DNA of 14,811 nt, from contig JAFWOX010000118.1 in assembly GCA_017545325.1 (NCBI GenBank), positions 1-14,811 on the forward strand, read 5' to 3'. Under the pieces are notes generated by a model that saw only the letters and a program-made list of their open reading frames with translations, was not told where the DNA came from and searched no databases. Below, in pieces: positions 9,001-14,718 of the stretch. The stretch is from Oscillospiraceae bacterium (GTDB taxonomy: Bacteria; Bacillota_A; Clostridia; Oscillospirales; Oscillospiraceae). The translations under genes and the position numbers were made by a program. The stretch's first letter is position 1; each line of letters opens with the position of its first letter.

Positions 9001-9522
9001 CAGCTCCAGATAAAAGTGCTCCGGACCGAAGATCTCGCTGAGCTCCAGGGCTGCGGCCTTCGCCCCCTCGTAATTCCCCTCCCGGAGCTGGCGGGGTATT
9101 TCCCCGGCCAGGCAGGCGGAGAGGGCGATGAGCCCTTCATGGTGCTCCCGCAGAAGGGCCTTGTCCACCCGGGGCTTGATGTAGAAGCCCCGGATGAAGG
9201 CCTGGGAGACCATATAGCAGAGGTTTTTGTATCCCGTTTCGTTTTCGCACAGGAGCACCAGGTGCCGGGCTTCGTTGTCCATGCCATGCTCCCGGTCCTC
9301 CATCCCCCGGGGGGCCACATAGACTTCGCAGCCGATCACCGGGTGGATCCCCGCCGCCTTGGCCGCCTTGTAGAAGGTCACGGCCCCGTACATGACTCCG
9401 TGGTCCGTCACCGCAACGGCGGTCTGGCCCAGGTCACGGACCCGCTGCACCAGCCGCTCGATGCGGCAGGCTCCGTCCAGCAGGCTGTATTCGCTGTGCA
9501 CATGCAGATGGGCAAAGGCCAT
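6010..9522 (-). CDS. dnaE: DNA polymerase III alpha subunit
   Basis: A 1170-residue replicative polymerase of the DnaE class, close to the usual length of about 1160. It begins with a PHP domain (HLHVHSEYSLLDG at residues 5-17, then VTDHGVMYG), whose metal-binding histidines look largely intact. The palm contains GPGRGSAAGS and the catalytic PDIDIDF motif with Asp397 and Asp399; the third catalytic Asp is Asp549 in KMDFLGLRN. A helix-hairpin-helix (VKGIGKGF, near residue 826), an internal beta-clamp-binding motif QFDLF (909-913) and an OB fold (about 980-1060) follow in the normal order. The frame stays open 65 codons further upstream, but I chose ATG 9522 because GGAGGAG lies 6 nt before it, a TATAAT promoter lies within the extension, and family homology starts at MAFAHLHVH. 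It is downstream of the Clp ATPase gene but appears to have its own promoter. Confidence 0.97.
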   Translation of the reverse strand: MAFAHLHVHSEYSLLDGACRIERLVQRVRDLGQTAVAVTDHGVMYGAVTFYKAAKAAGIHPVIGCEVYVAPRGMEDREHGMDNEARHLVLLCENETGYKNLCYMVSQAFIRGFYIKPRVDKALLREHHEGLIALSACLAGEIPRQLREGNYEGAKAAALELSEIFGPEHFYLELQDHGYAEQKPVNLGLLRLHRETGLPLVLTNDAHYLTREDSGAQDVLMCIQTQKTVQDSDRMRFETQEFYIKSEEEMRSLFPEYPEAADNTQRIAERCQTDFTFGVYHLPQFRLPPEAKDAGSYLRSLCEKGLAKRYGDRAAEMRSKLDYELATIDQMGFNEYFLIVQDFVRYAKDQGIPVGPGRGSAAGSVVSYALEITDVDPVKYSLFFERFLNPDRVSMPDIDIDFCVERRGEVVDYVNRKYGSDHVAQIATFGTMAARAAIRDVARALGMSYGEGDRVAKLVPATLNMTLAEALRLSKPLKELYDGDPQVQKLVDTAMVLEGMPRHASTHAAGIVITRDPVYTYVPLSRNDDVVVTQYPMTQLEELGLLKMDFLGLRNLTVLWDAVARVRKRVPDFDLKTIPEDDKNVYDMLTAGRTSGVFQMESSGMTGVCVGLKPQSIEDITAIIALYRPGPMESIPRFIDCKQHPERIRYKHPLLESILSVTYGCIVYQEQVIEIFRKLAGFSLGQADLIRRAMSKKKQKEIVKERKTFVEGDPERGICGAVANGVPARVAEDIYDEILAFANYAFNKAHAVSYAIIAYQTAYLKYYYPPEYMAALLSSVSDVSGKIAEYIAECRASGIPVLPPDINGSDDGFTVSDGSIRFGLAAVKGIGKGFIRSVMARRKEGGPFASFQDFCRRMSGPELNKREAECLIKAGAFDSLGANRKQLLQAYSQIMDGIQAEQRGNLEGQFDLFGDGEGSRDFQLPQVEEFSAGERMRMEREVTGLYLSGHPMDDYLEEARRLKAVSIASILASFEGEEKGDFADGQTVTIAGVVTGIKTKTTKNNSLMAYVTLEDNGGSMELLVFQRLLNEWNGRLEEGMPILARGRISVREEKAPQLMAESFRLFTGPDRERKGEAAPPPEDREETISAPALEAEAEREKPKTLWVRFPSMDSPQYRRLQLILIMFPGQEPIKVYFADTKKTLAAACWIHPSLVRELKEMLGEENVVIR

Positions 9523-9559
9523 GGCGTTCTCCTCCGAAAATGGAACATTTGTTCTGACT

Positions 9560-9588
9560 ATTATACCGCTTTTTCGGCTCCCCTGCAA
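9560..9588 (-). promoter_or_regulatory. Sigma-A-type promoter of dnaE
   Basis: On the minus strand TTGCAG (9588-9583), a 17-nt spacer and a perfect TATAAT (9565-9560) lie about 38 nt upstream of the dnaE ATG. Transcription would start near 9553, giving a leader of about 30 nt. This argues against the upstream in-frame extension of dnaE. Confidence 0.75.
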
Positions 9589-9639
9589 GGAAAATCCCAG
9601 CTCTCCCTCTCCCGGGCGGCCATCGGACACGGGCAAAGG

Positions 9640-9677
9640 AAAAAGCGGGGCTCCGGTTCGGCAGATCCCCCCGGAGC
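9640..9677 (-). terminator. Possible terminator after the Clp ATPase gene
   Basis: On the minus strand GCTCCGG (9677-9671) pairs with CCGGAGC (9656-9650) around a 14-nt loop, followed 5 nt later by five T residues (9644-9640). A competing GGGG/CCCC pairing is also possible. The position, 90 nt after the Clp stop and just before the dnaE promoter, fits a terminator, but the stem-to-U gap and large loop make it weak. Confidence 0.35.
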
Positions 9678-9766
9678 ATGAGCCGTCTGCGGGGAAGGAT
9701 GAAGCTTGACGGATCACAAAAAGACGACAGATCGGGGATCCCCCGGGGATCGGGCGGGCCGGATCC

Positions 9767-12037
9767 TTATGCGATAATGGCGGGGTTTGCCTGGGGGAGC
9801 AGGGTCAGCGTATCCCCGTCCCTCCGGAGGATCGCCGTATCGCCCTTGCGGAGGCGGCCCTCCAGAAGCAGCTGAGCCGCCGGATCCTCCAGGGCGGCCT
9901 GCACCGCCCGGCGCAGGGGCCTCGCCCCATAGGCGGGATCCCAGCCCTTCCGGGCCAGCATGTCCAGGGCGCCTCCCTCGATCTCCAGGGTAACCCCCAG
10001 GGCCTTCAGCCGACCGGCGACCTCCGCGGTCATCCGCGCTGCGATCCTTCGGATGTCCTCCTGCCCCAGCGGGCGGAAGACCAGGGTCTCGTCCACCCGG
10101 TTCAGGAATTCCGGGCGGAAGGTTTGCCGGAGCACCCGGAGCACCTCCGCCTCCCGGCGCTTCCGGTCCCCGGTCTCCCGGGGAGCGAATCCGAGACCGG
10201 GCCCGGCGGCCGTCAGCTCCCGGGCGCCCAGGGTGGAGGTCATGACGACCACGGTGTTCCGGAAGTCCGCCCGGCGGCCGCGGGAATCCGTGAGGACGCC
10301 GTCCTCCATGATCTGCAGCAGCAGGTCCCAGACGTCCTCGTGGGCCTTTTCCAGCTCGTCGAAGAGGATGAGGGACCAGGGGCGCTGCCGTACCCGGTCC
10401 GTGAGCCGGCCTCCCTCCTCGCAGCCCGCGTAGCCCGGCGGGGAGCCCAGAAGGGTGCTGACCCGGTGCTGCTCCCGGTACTCGGACATATCCAGCTTGA
10501 AGAGGGCCTTCTCCTCCCCGAACACCGTTTCTGCCAGAGCCCGGCACAGCGCCGTTTTCCCCACCCCCGTGGGTCCCAGGAAGAGGAAGACGCCCTGGGG
10601 CCGGCGGGGATCCCGGAGGCCGGTACGGCTCCGGCGGATAGCCCTGGCCACGGCGGACACGGCCTCGTCCTGGCCGATCACCCGCTCCCGGAGGGCTTCC
10701 TCCAGCCGGAGGCATCGGAGGCTCTCCTCCTCCGTCAGGGAGCGGACGGGAATACCCGTCCAGGCGGCGAGCACCGCCGCCACGTCCTCCCGGTCCACCT
10801 GCTTTTTTTGGGGATCCTCCATGCGGACCCGGGCGCAGGCCTCGTCCATGAGGTCGATGGCCTTGTCCGGAAGGTACCGCTCCGGCAGATAGCGGATGCT
10901 CAGGTCCACCGCAGCCAGCAGGGCGTCCTCCGTGAGCTTCAGCCGGTGGTGGGCCTCATACCGCTCCCGCAGGCCCCGGAGGACCTCCGCCGCCGCCTCC
11001 CGCCCCGGCTCCTCCACGGTCACGGGCTGGAACCGCCGGGCCAGGGCGGCGTCCTTCTCCACATGCCGGCGGTATTCCTCCGTCGTGGTGGCGCCCAGGA
11101 CCTGGAGCTCTCCCCGGCCCAGGGCGGGCTTCAGCAGGTTGGCGGCGTCGATGGCCCCCTCCGCCGCCCCCGCCCCCAGCAGGGTATGGATCTCGTCGAT
11201 GAAGAGGATCACGTTTTTCGTCCCCCGGAGCTCCTCCAGTACCCCCTTCAGCCGTTCCTCGAAGTCGCCCCGGTATTTGGTCCCCGCCACCATGCTTCCC
11301 AGGTCCAGGGAGAGGATCCTGCAGGCGCGCAGCTCCTCGGGGACCTCGCCGGAGGCGATCCGAAGCGCCAGCCCCTCCGCAATGGCGGTTTTGCCCACCC
11401 CCGGTTCCCCGATGAGCAGGGGATTGTTTTTGCTTCGGCGGCAGAGTATGCGGATCACCCGCCCCAGCTCCGCTTCCCGGCCGATCACCGGGTCGAGATT
11501 GCCCCGGAGGGCCGCCTCCGTCAGGTCCCGGGCGTATTGCTCCAGGGTGCGGGTCTCCCGGCGGCTCCGGTATCCGGGCTGGGGAGAGGGAGCGGGGTTC
11601 TCCCGGCTCAGGCTTTCCAGGACCCGGGTGAAGAGGCGGTCCGTATCCGCCCCGGTGCTCCGCAGCAGCCGGAGGGCGGCGCTGTCCTCGTCCCGCAGGA
11701 GGCCCAGAAGAAGATGCTCGGGGGAGATCTCCCGCCGGCCCAGTCGGATAGCTTCCAGGGCGGCCAGTCGGATACACCGGCGCGCCTCCGGGGTAAAGCC
11801 CTGGGCGGGGAAGGAGCCGGGGGCCCCCGTTCCCACCGCCTCGGTCACCAGCTGCCGCAGGCGGGGATAGGCGCAGCCGCAGCCGCGGAGGCCGGAGGCC
11901 GCGCCGGTATCCCCTTTGGAAAGCCCCAGCAGGATATGCTCCGTGCCCACGTAGCTGTGCCCCAGCTCCGCCGCCGATGAGGCAGCCAGATTCAGGACCT
12001 GCCGGGAGCCCCAGCCCAGTTTTTCTTCCTTTCCCAT
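9767..12037 (-). CDS. Clp class I AAA+ ATPase (ClpC/ClpA-like), lacking the middle domain
   Basis: A 756-residue two-ring AAA+ unfoldase that would feed substrates to the ClpP protease in the cytoplasm. Two Clp N-terminal repeats occupy residues 1-145. NBD1 has Walker A GEPGVGKT (210-217) and Walker B ILFIDE (277-282); NBD2 has GPTGVGKT (488-495), LILFDE (556-561) and sensor-2 GARPLRR (704-710). A GLGF loop (614-617) matches the LGF/VGF motif used to dock on ClpP. B. subtilis ClpC has a coiled-coil middle (UVR) domain of about 60 residues between the rings; here NBD1 passes from LMDEACARVR straight to DREDVAAVLAAWTGIP, so the domain is absent, as in ClpA. The NBD2 sensor-1 segment reads MTSTLG where MTSN is usual. 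The ATG is preceded only by a weak AAAGGCGG site. No CtsR-type operator is visible. Calling it ClpC or ClpA is a matter of naming; the family is secure. Confidence 0.93.
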   Translation of the reverse strand: MGKEEKLGWGSRQVLNLAASSAAELGHSYVGTEHILLGLSKGDTGAASGLRGCGCAYPRLRQLVTEAVGTGAPGSFPAQGFTPEARRCIRLAALEAIRLGRREISPEHLLLGLLRDEDSAALRLLRSTGADTDRLFTRVLESLSRENPAPSPQPGYRSRRETRTLEQYARDLTEAALRGNLDPVIGREAELGRVIRILCRRSKNNPLLIGEPGVGKTAIAEGLALRIASGEVPEELRACRILSLDLGSMVAGTKYRGDFEERLKGVLEELRGTKNVILFIDEIHTLLGAGAAEGAIDAANLLKPALGRGELQVLGATTTEEYRRHVEKDAALARRFQPVTVEEPGREAAAEVLRGLRERYEAHHRLKLTEDALLAAVDLSIRYLPERYLPDKAIDLMDEACARVRMEDPQKKQVDREDVAAVLAAWTGIPVRSLTEEESLRCLRLEEALRERVIGQDEAVSAVARAIRRSRTGLRDPRRPQGVFLFLGPTGVGKTALCRALAETVFGEEKALFKLDMSEYREQHRVSTLLGSPPGYAGCEEGGRLTDRVRQRPWSLILFDELEKAHEDVWDLLLQIMEDGVLTDSRGRRADFRNTVVVMTSTLGARELTAAGPGLGFAPRETGDRKRREAEVLRVLRQTFRPEFLNRVDETLVFRPLGQEDIRRIAARMTAEVAGRLKALGVTLEIEGGALDMLARKGWDPAYGARPLRRAVQAALEDPAAQLLLEGRLRKGDTAILRRDGDTLTLLPQANPAIIA

Positions 12038-12052
12038 GGATGCCGCCTTTCC

Positions 12053-12075
12053 CCTTCGGATAAGCTGCCCGAAGG
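12053..12075. promoter_or_regulatory. Inverted repeat upstream of the Clp ATPase gene
   Basis: CCTTCGG (12053-12059) and CCGAAGG (12069-12075) form a perfect 7-bp dyad around 9 nt, ending 15 bp before the Clp start codon. It could be an RNA hairpin in the Clp leader or a regulator binding site in the divergent Clp/ferredoxin gap. It does not match the CtsR or HrcA/CIRCE consensus. Confidence 0.35.
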
Positions 12076-12093
12076 AATTTTCAAAAATAAAGG

Positions 12094-12121
12094 TTGCTTT
12101 TTCGGGAAGATATGGTAAGAT
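12094..12121 (+). promoter_or_regulatory. Probable promoter of the ferredoxin gene
   Basis: TTGCTT (12094-12099), a 16-nt spacer and TAAGAT (12116-12121) resemble a vegetative promoter with two -10 mismatches. The start would fall near 12128, inside the leader stem-loop. It is the best candidate in the 146-bp gap between the divergent Clp and ferredoxin genes. I could not find an equally good promoter for the Clp gene. Confidence 0.4.
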
Positions 12122-12124
12122 TGT

Positions 12125-12144
12125 TCTCGGCGATACCGCCGAGA
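12125..12144 (+). promoter_or_regulatory. Leader stem-loop before the ferredoxin gene
   Basis: TCTCGGC (12125-12131) and GCCGAGA (12138-12144) pair perfectly around a 6-nt loop, 39 nt before the ferredoxin ATG. There is no U run, so it is not a terminator. It may be a 5'-end stabilising hairpin or an operator overlapping the transcription start. Confidence 0.35.
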
Positions 12145-12183
12145 GCGGAATTTGCCTGTATTCTGAAATTGGAGGTGTCGGTC

Positions 12184-12357
12184 ATGGCCTACAAAATCAA
12201 CCCCGATGTCTGCGTCTCCTGCGGCGTATGCAAGGAGAACTGCCCCGTGGAGTGCATCAAGCAGGAAGATGACAAGATGGTCATCAATCCTGATGAGTGC
12301 GTGGACTGTGGCACCTGCGCGGCGAACTGCCCCGTGAATGCCATCGATCCTGCCTGA
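12184..12357 (+). CDS. 2[4Fe-4S] ferredoxin
   Basis: A 57-residue clostridial-type ferredoxin, a small soluble low-potential electron carrier of anaerobic metabolism. It holds two copies of the CxxCxxCxxxCP cluster motif, CVSCGVCKENCP near residues 9-20 and CVDCGTCAANCP near 38-49. The length and the near-symmetric two halves are normal for the family. GGAGG (12171-12175) lies 8 nt before ATG. The second half ends with PVNAIDPA, as in many Clostridia. A terminator-like hairpin begins 18 nt after the stop. Its physiological partner cannot be told from the context; hydrogenase, pyruvate:ferredoxin oxidoreductase and radical-SAM enzymes are usual partners of such proteins. Confidence 0.95.
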   Translation: MAYKINPDVCVSCGVCKENCPVECIKQEDDKMVINPDECVDCGTCAANCPVNAIDPA

Positions 12358-12364
12358 GCGGACT

Positions 12365-13078
12365 ATGGAAACTGCCCGGGGCTTCGGCCCCGGGTTTTCC
12401 GCTTATATGGATGATCGTTTCCCGGGGGCAGAGGAATTGTGGCCCGGCGGCCCCCGTTATATACAGGAGCCGGGAATTTTTCCCCTCAGCTCGGATACCG
12501 CCTGGCTGGGGGCGTTCCTGCGCTTCGGCGGCGTGAAGCGGGCCCTGGATCTGGGCTGCGGCGGCGGGGCTCTGGCCCTGCAGATGCTGGGCCGCCGCCC
12601 CGGACTCCGGGTGACCGGGGTGGATATCCTGCCCCGGGCGGCGGAGCGCACCCGGCTGAACGGCGCGCTGAACGGCTGGGAGATCGAGACCCTGTGCGGA
12701 GATATCCGGGAGCTGGATCGGCTGTTCCCGGCGGAGAGCTTCGATCTGGCGGCGGGGAATCTGCCCTACTGGCCCGCCTCCGCCCCCGGATCGCCGGAGC
12801 ATGAACGGGACCTGGCCCGGAGGGAGAGCTGTCCCCCGGGAGTCCTGTGCCGGTCCGCGGCCCGGGTATTGCGGACAGGAGGACGTCTGGCGCTGGTGTA
12901 CCCGCCTGAGCGGCTGACGGACCTGCTGACGGAGATGCGCGCAGCGGGGCTGGAGCCCAAGCGCCTGCGCCTGGTGCAGAAGCGGGAGAGGCCCCCCTGC
13001 GCCGTCCTGCTGGAGGGGCGCAAGGGAGCCGGGCCCGGGCTGGAGATCGAGCCCGTCCTGCTGGTGGGGGAGGAGTGA
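12365..13078 (+). CDS. trmN6: tRNA1(Val) (adenine-37-N6)-methyltransferase-like protein
   Basis: A class I SAM-dependent methyltransferase of 237 residues (223 if started at ATG 12407). The SAM-binding loop is LDLGCGGG (near residues 61-68), followed by an acidic GVD strand end. The catalytic N-P-P-Y motif of adenine-N6 enzymes is present as NLPY (132-135), an unusual variant. The downstream segment (VLRTGGRLALVYPPERL, then GLEPKRLRLVQ) matches my memory of Firmicute YabB/TrmN6 proteins. YabB lies next to rsmI in many Firmicutes, as here: the gap is 3 nt, with the rsmI ribosome binding site inside this gene's end. Neither possible start has a good Shine-Dalgarno site. I give 12365 because it sits 7 nt after the ferredoxin stop and could be read by re-initiation. 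ATG 12407 lies just after a terminator-like hairpin and closer to where family homology begins, so the start is uncertain. Confidence 0.8.
   Translation: METARGFGPGFSAYMDDRFPGAEELWPGGPRYIQEPGIFPLSSDTAWLGAFLRFGGVKRALDLGCGGGALALQMLGRRPGLRVTGVDILPRAAERTRLNGALNGWEIETLCGDIRELDRLFPAESFDLAAGNLPYWPASAPGSPEHERDLARRESCPPGVLCRSAARVLRTGGRLALVYPPERLTDLLTEMRAAGLEPKRLRLVQKRERPPCAVLLEGRKGAGPGLEIEPVLLVGEE
12375..12398 (+). terminator. UUCG-capped terminator-like hairpin after the ferredoxin gene
   Basis: CCCGGGGC (12375-12382) and GCCCCGGG (12387-12394) form a perfect 8-bp stem closed by a cUUCGg tetraloop, followed directly by TTTT. This is a good intrinsic terminator for the ferredoxin message, 18 nt past its stop. 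It also falls within the first codons of the methyltransferase gene if that starts at 12365, so ribosomes there might suppress termination. Confidence 0.65.
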
Positions 13079-13081
13079 AGC

Positions 13082-13921
13082 ATGGCTGGAATACTGTATC
13101 TGGTGGGCACCCCCATCGGGAATCTGGGAGATATTTCCCTGCGCTGCCGGGAGGTGCTGGAGGAAGCGGATTTCATCGCCGCGGAGGATACCCGGGTCAC
13201 GATGAAGCTGCTGAACCACCTGGAGCTGCATAAGCCCCTGGTCAGCTACTATGCCCATAATTCCCGGGGCAGCGGCGACAGGATCCTGGAGCGCATCCGG
13301 GCGGGGGAGACCTGCGCCCTGGTGACGGACGCCGGGATGCCCGCCATCAGCGACCCGGGGGAGGATCTGGTGCGCCTGTGCGCCGAGGCGGGGGTGGAGG
13401 TACGCGCCGTGCCCGGTCCCTGCGCCGCCGTCACCGCCCTGGCCCTGTCCGGCCTGCCCACCCAGCGCTTCACCTTCGAGGGCTTCCTTTCCGTCACCCG
13501 GAAGAGCCGCATGGAGCATCTGGAGAGCCTGAGGGGGGAGAAGCGCACCATGATCTTCTATGAGGCGCCCCATAAGCTGGCAGCTGCCCTGGAGGATCTG
13601 GCGGCGTATTTCGGGGCGGATCGGCCTGTCGCCCTGTGCCGGGAGCTCACCAAGCTCCATGAGGAGGTCGTCCGCACCACCCTGGGGGAAGCCCTGGCCC
13701 GGTACCGGGAGGAGCAGCCCCGGGGGGAATTCGTCCTGGTGATCGCCGGCGCGCCGGAGGAAAGCTGCGAGCCGGACGAGGCCGCCGCCCTGGAACGGAT
13801 CCGCGCCCTGCGGGAGGAGGGAGTCTCCCTCCGGGACGCGGTACGGCAGGCCGCCCAGGAAGCGGGGATGAACAAAAACGCCCTGTACCGGCTGGCGACA
13901 CAGCGCAGGGAAGGGGAATAA
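13082..13921 (+). CDS. rsmI: 16S rRNA (cytidine-1402-2'-O)-methyltransferase
   Basis: A 279-residue methyltransferase that 2'-O-methylates C1402 in the ribosomal P site of 16S rRNA using SAM. The tetrapyrrole-methylase fold motifs are clear: GTPIGNLGD (9-17), AEDTR (34-38), TDAGMPAISDPG (82-93), VPGPCAAVTAL (110-120), FEGFL (132-136) and ELTKLHEEV (188-196). The C-terminal 40 residues (SLRDAVRQAAQE, then MNKNALYRLA) form the helix-turn-helix-like tail usual in bacterial RsmI. The length is normal. A GGGGGAGGAG site ends 6 nt before ATG, inside the end of the preceding methyltransferase gene, and only 3 nt separate the genes, so they are translationally linked. A bidirectional terminator follows. 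Confidence 0.96.
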   Translation: MAGILYLVGTPIGNLGDISLRCREVLEEADFIAAEDTRVTMKLLNHLELHKPLVSYYAHNSRGSGDRILERIRAGETCALVTDAGMPAISDPGEDLVRLCAEAGVEVRAVPGPCAAVTALALSGLPTQRFTFEGFLSVTRKSRMEHLESLRGEKRTMIFYEAPHKLAAALEDLAAYFGADRPVALCRELTKLHEEVVRTTLGEALARYREEQPRGEFVLVIAGAPEESCEPDEAAALERIRALREEGVSLRDAVRQAAQEAGMNKNALYRLATQRREGE

Positions 13922-13929
13922 AAAACGGA

Positions 13930-13965
13930 AACCCGAGGCCGCTTCCGAAAAAGCAGCCTCGGGTT
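13930..13965. terminator. Bidirectional terminator between rsmI and the LemA group
   Basis: AACCCGAGGC (13930-13939) pairs with GCCTCGGGTT (13956-13965); after one mismatch GCTT/AAGC extends the stem around a 6-nt loop. On the minus strand it is followed by a run of six T residues (in TTCCGTTTTTTATT), giving a strong terminator for the small membrane protein and LemA message. On the plus strand the tail TATACTTCT is weaker but probably serves rsmI. It fills most of the 63-nt convergent gap. Confidence 0.8.
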
Positions 13966-13984
13966 ATACTTCTGTATGGATCGG

Positions 13985-14128
13985 TTATGACCGGTCCTTC
14001 CCGGACAGGATCCGGCAGCCCAGCAGGGCCAGGAGCAGAATGAAGAGCACGCAGCCGGCGAACACCGCCAGCATTGCGGGGAGCAGAGCCAGGAACCAAT
14101 CGCCGAAGCCGGCGAGAATGCCGCTCAT
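13985..14128 (-). CDS. Small single-pass membrane protein, 47 residues
   Basis: A short gene of 47 codons. Its ATG overlaps the stop codon of the upstream LemA-family gene as ATGA, and GGGAGG lies 6 nt before the start, at the end of that gene. The product begins MSGILAGFGDW, continues with about 25 hydrophobic residues (FLALLPAMLAVFAGCVLF and on through ILLLALLG) and ends with a positively charged tail (CRILSGKDRS), so it should span the membrane once with the C-terminus inside. A strong terminator follows. I recognise no family. The tight overlap, good ribosome binding site and membrane character argue that it is real and works with the LemA-type protein; that partnership is inference. Confidence 0.7.
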   Translation of the reverse strand: MSGILAGFGDWFLALLPAMLAVFAGCVLFILLLALLGCRILSGKDRS

Positions 14129-14706
14129 GCCGCGCCTCCCGCGCTCTCCCACAGGGCGGGAACGGCCTCCTTCACCAGTCCCTTCAGCAGGCTGGCGGGG
14201 AAACGGTTCAGCACCGAGTCGGTGAACTCCCGGATGGCATCGTTGTACCCGCTCCTGTCGATGACCTTCTGGGCTTCCTCCATTGCGCTCTGGTATTCTC
14301 CCAGGGCGGCATGGGCCTTCCCCTCCGTCAGGGGCTCCAGGGCTTCCCGGCAGGCGGCGAAGCTTTCGCTCAGCGCCTGGTTCAGGTCGAACATCCGGCC
14401 CAGGTCGCGGCTGCCGGAGTTCAGCAGCTCCCGCAGCTCGTTGTGCGTACTGCGCAGCTTGGAGTACTGCTCATACACCTGGTCATACTTGGCGGCGATA
14501 TTCTGCAGACCGTCCGCCGCCTGGAGCCGGGCCCTCAGCTCCTCCGAGATCCCCGGCTGGCCCCCGGTGCCCTTGTCGAACAGGGCGGAGGCGTCCGCGA
14601 TCTTTTTCCCCAGGGTGCTTTCCACGACTCCCCGCAGGATGAGGAACAGGATGAGCAGGGCGACGATGACGGCCAGGATCTTGAGCAGGGTCTTTTTGAT
14701 CTTCAT
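14125..14706 (-). CDS. LemA-family membrane protein
   Basis: A 193-residue protein with an N-terminal membrane anchor (about residues 6-25, after a KIKK start) and a long helical domain outside or at the membrane. The C-terminal part, YNDAIREFTDSVLNRFPASLLKGL (residues 154-177), follows the LemA signature in which a YN-x5-8 segment leads into FP and then a hydrophobic GL segment. The middle is coiled-coil-like (residues 55-160), as expected for the LemA helical bundle. The function of LemA proteins is poorly known. GGAGG lies 6 nt before ATG. The stop of the preceding gene is only 12 nt upstream, and the next gene overlaps by 4 nt, so this is the middle of an operon of at least three genes. 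Family assignment is moderately sure because the N-terminal LemA motif is weak. Confidence 0.75.
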   Translation of the reverse strand: MKIKKTLLKILAVIVALLILFLILRGVVESTLGKKIADASALFDKGTGGQPGISEELRARLQAADGLQNIAAKYDQVYEQYSKLRSTHNELRELLNSGSRDLGRMFDLNQALSESFAACREALEPLTEGKAHAALGEYQSAMEEAQKVIDRSGYNDAIREFTDSVLNRFPASLLKGLVKEAVPALWESAGGAA

Positions 14707-14718
14707 GGGTATCCTCCG

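Noticed and set aside
6673..9681. A 1002-codon open frame opposite dnaE, and similar long frames opposite the Clp ATPase (10124-11980), the ATPase (3598-4926) and rsmI/trmN6 (12284-13660)
   Set aside because: All are antisense shadows produced by strong GC codon bias; none has a ribosome binding site or recognisable domain.
9722..9765. The GATCCCC/GGGGATC inverted repeats just after the Clp stop as a terminator
   Set aside because: The repeats are overlapping palindromes without a proper loop, and the nearest T run on the minus strand is several bases away; the hairpin at 9640-9677 is a better, though still weak, candidate.
12038..12183. A CtsR or CIRCE heat-shock operator before the Clp ATPase
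   Set aside because: The AT-rich patch with TTCAAAAATAAAGG only loosely resembles a CtsR heptad repeat and the dyads present do not match CIRCE.
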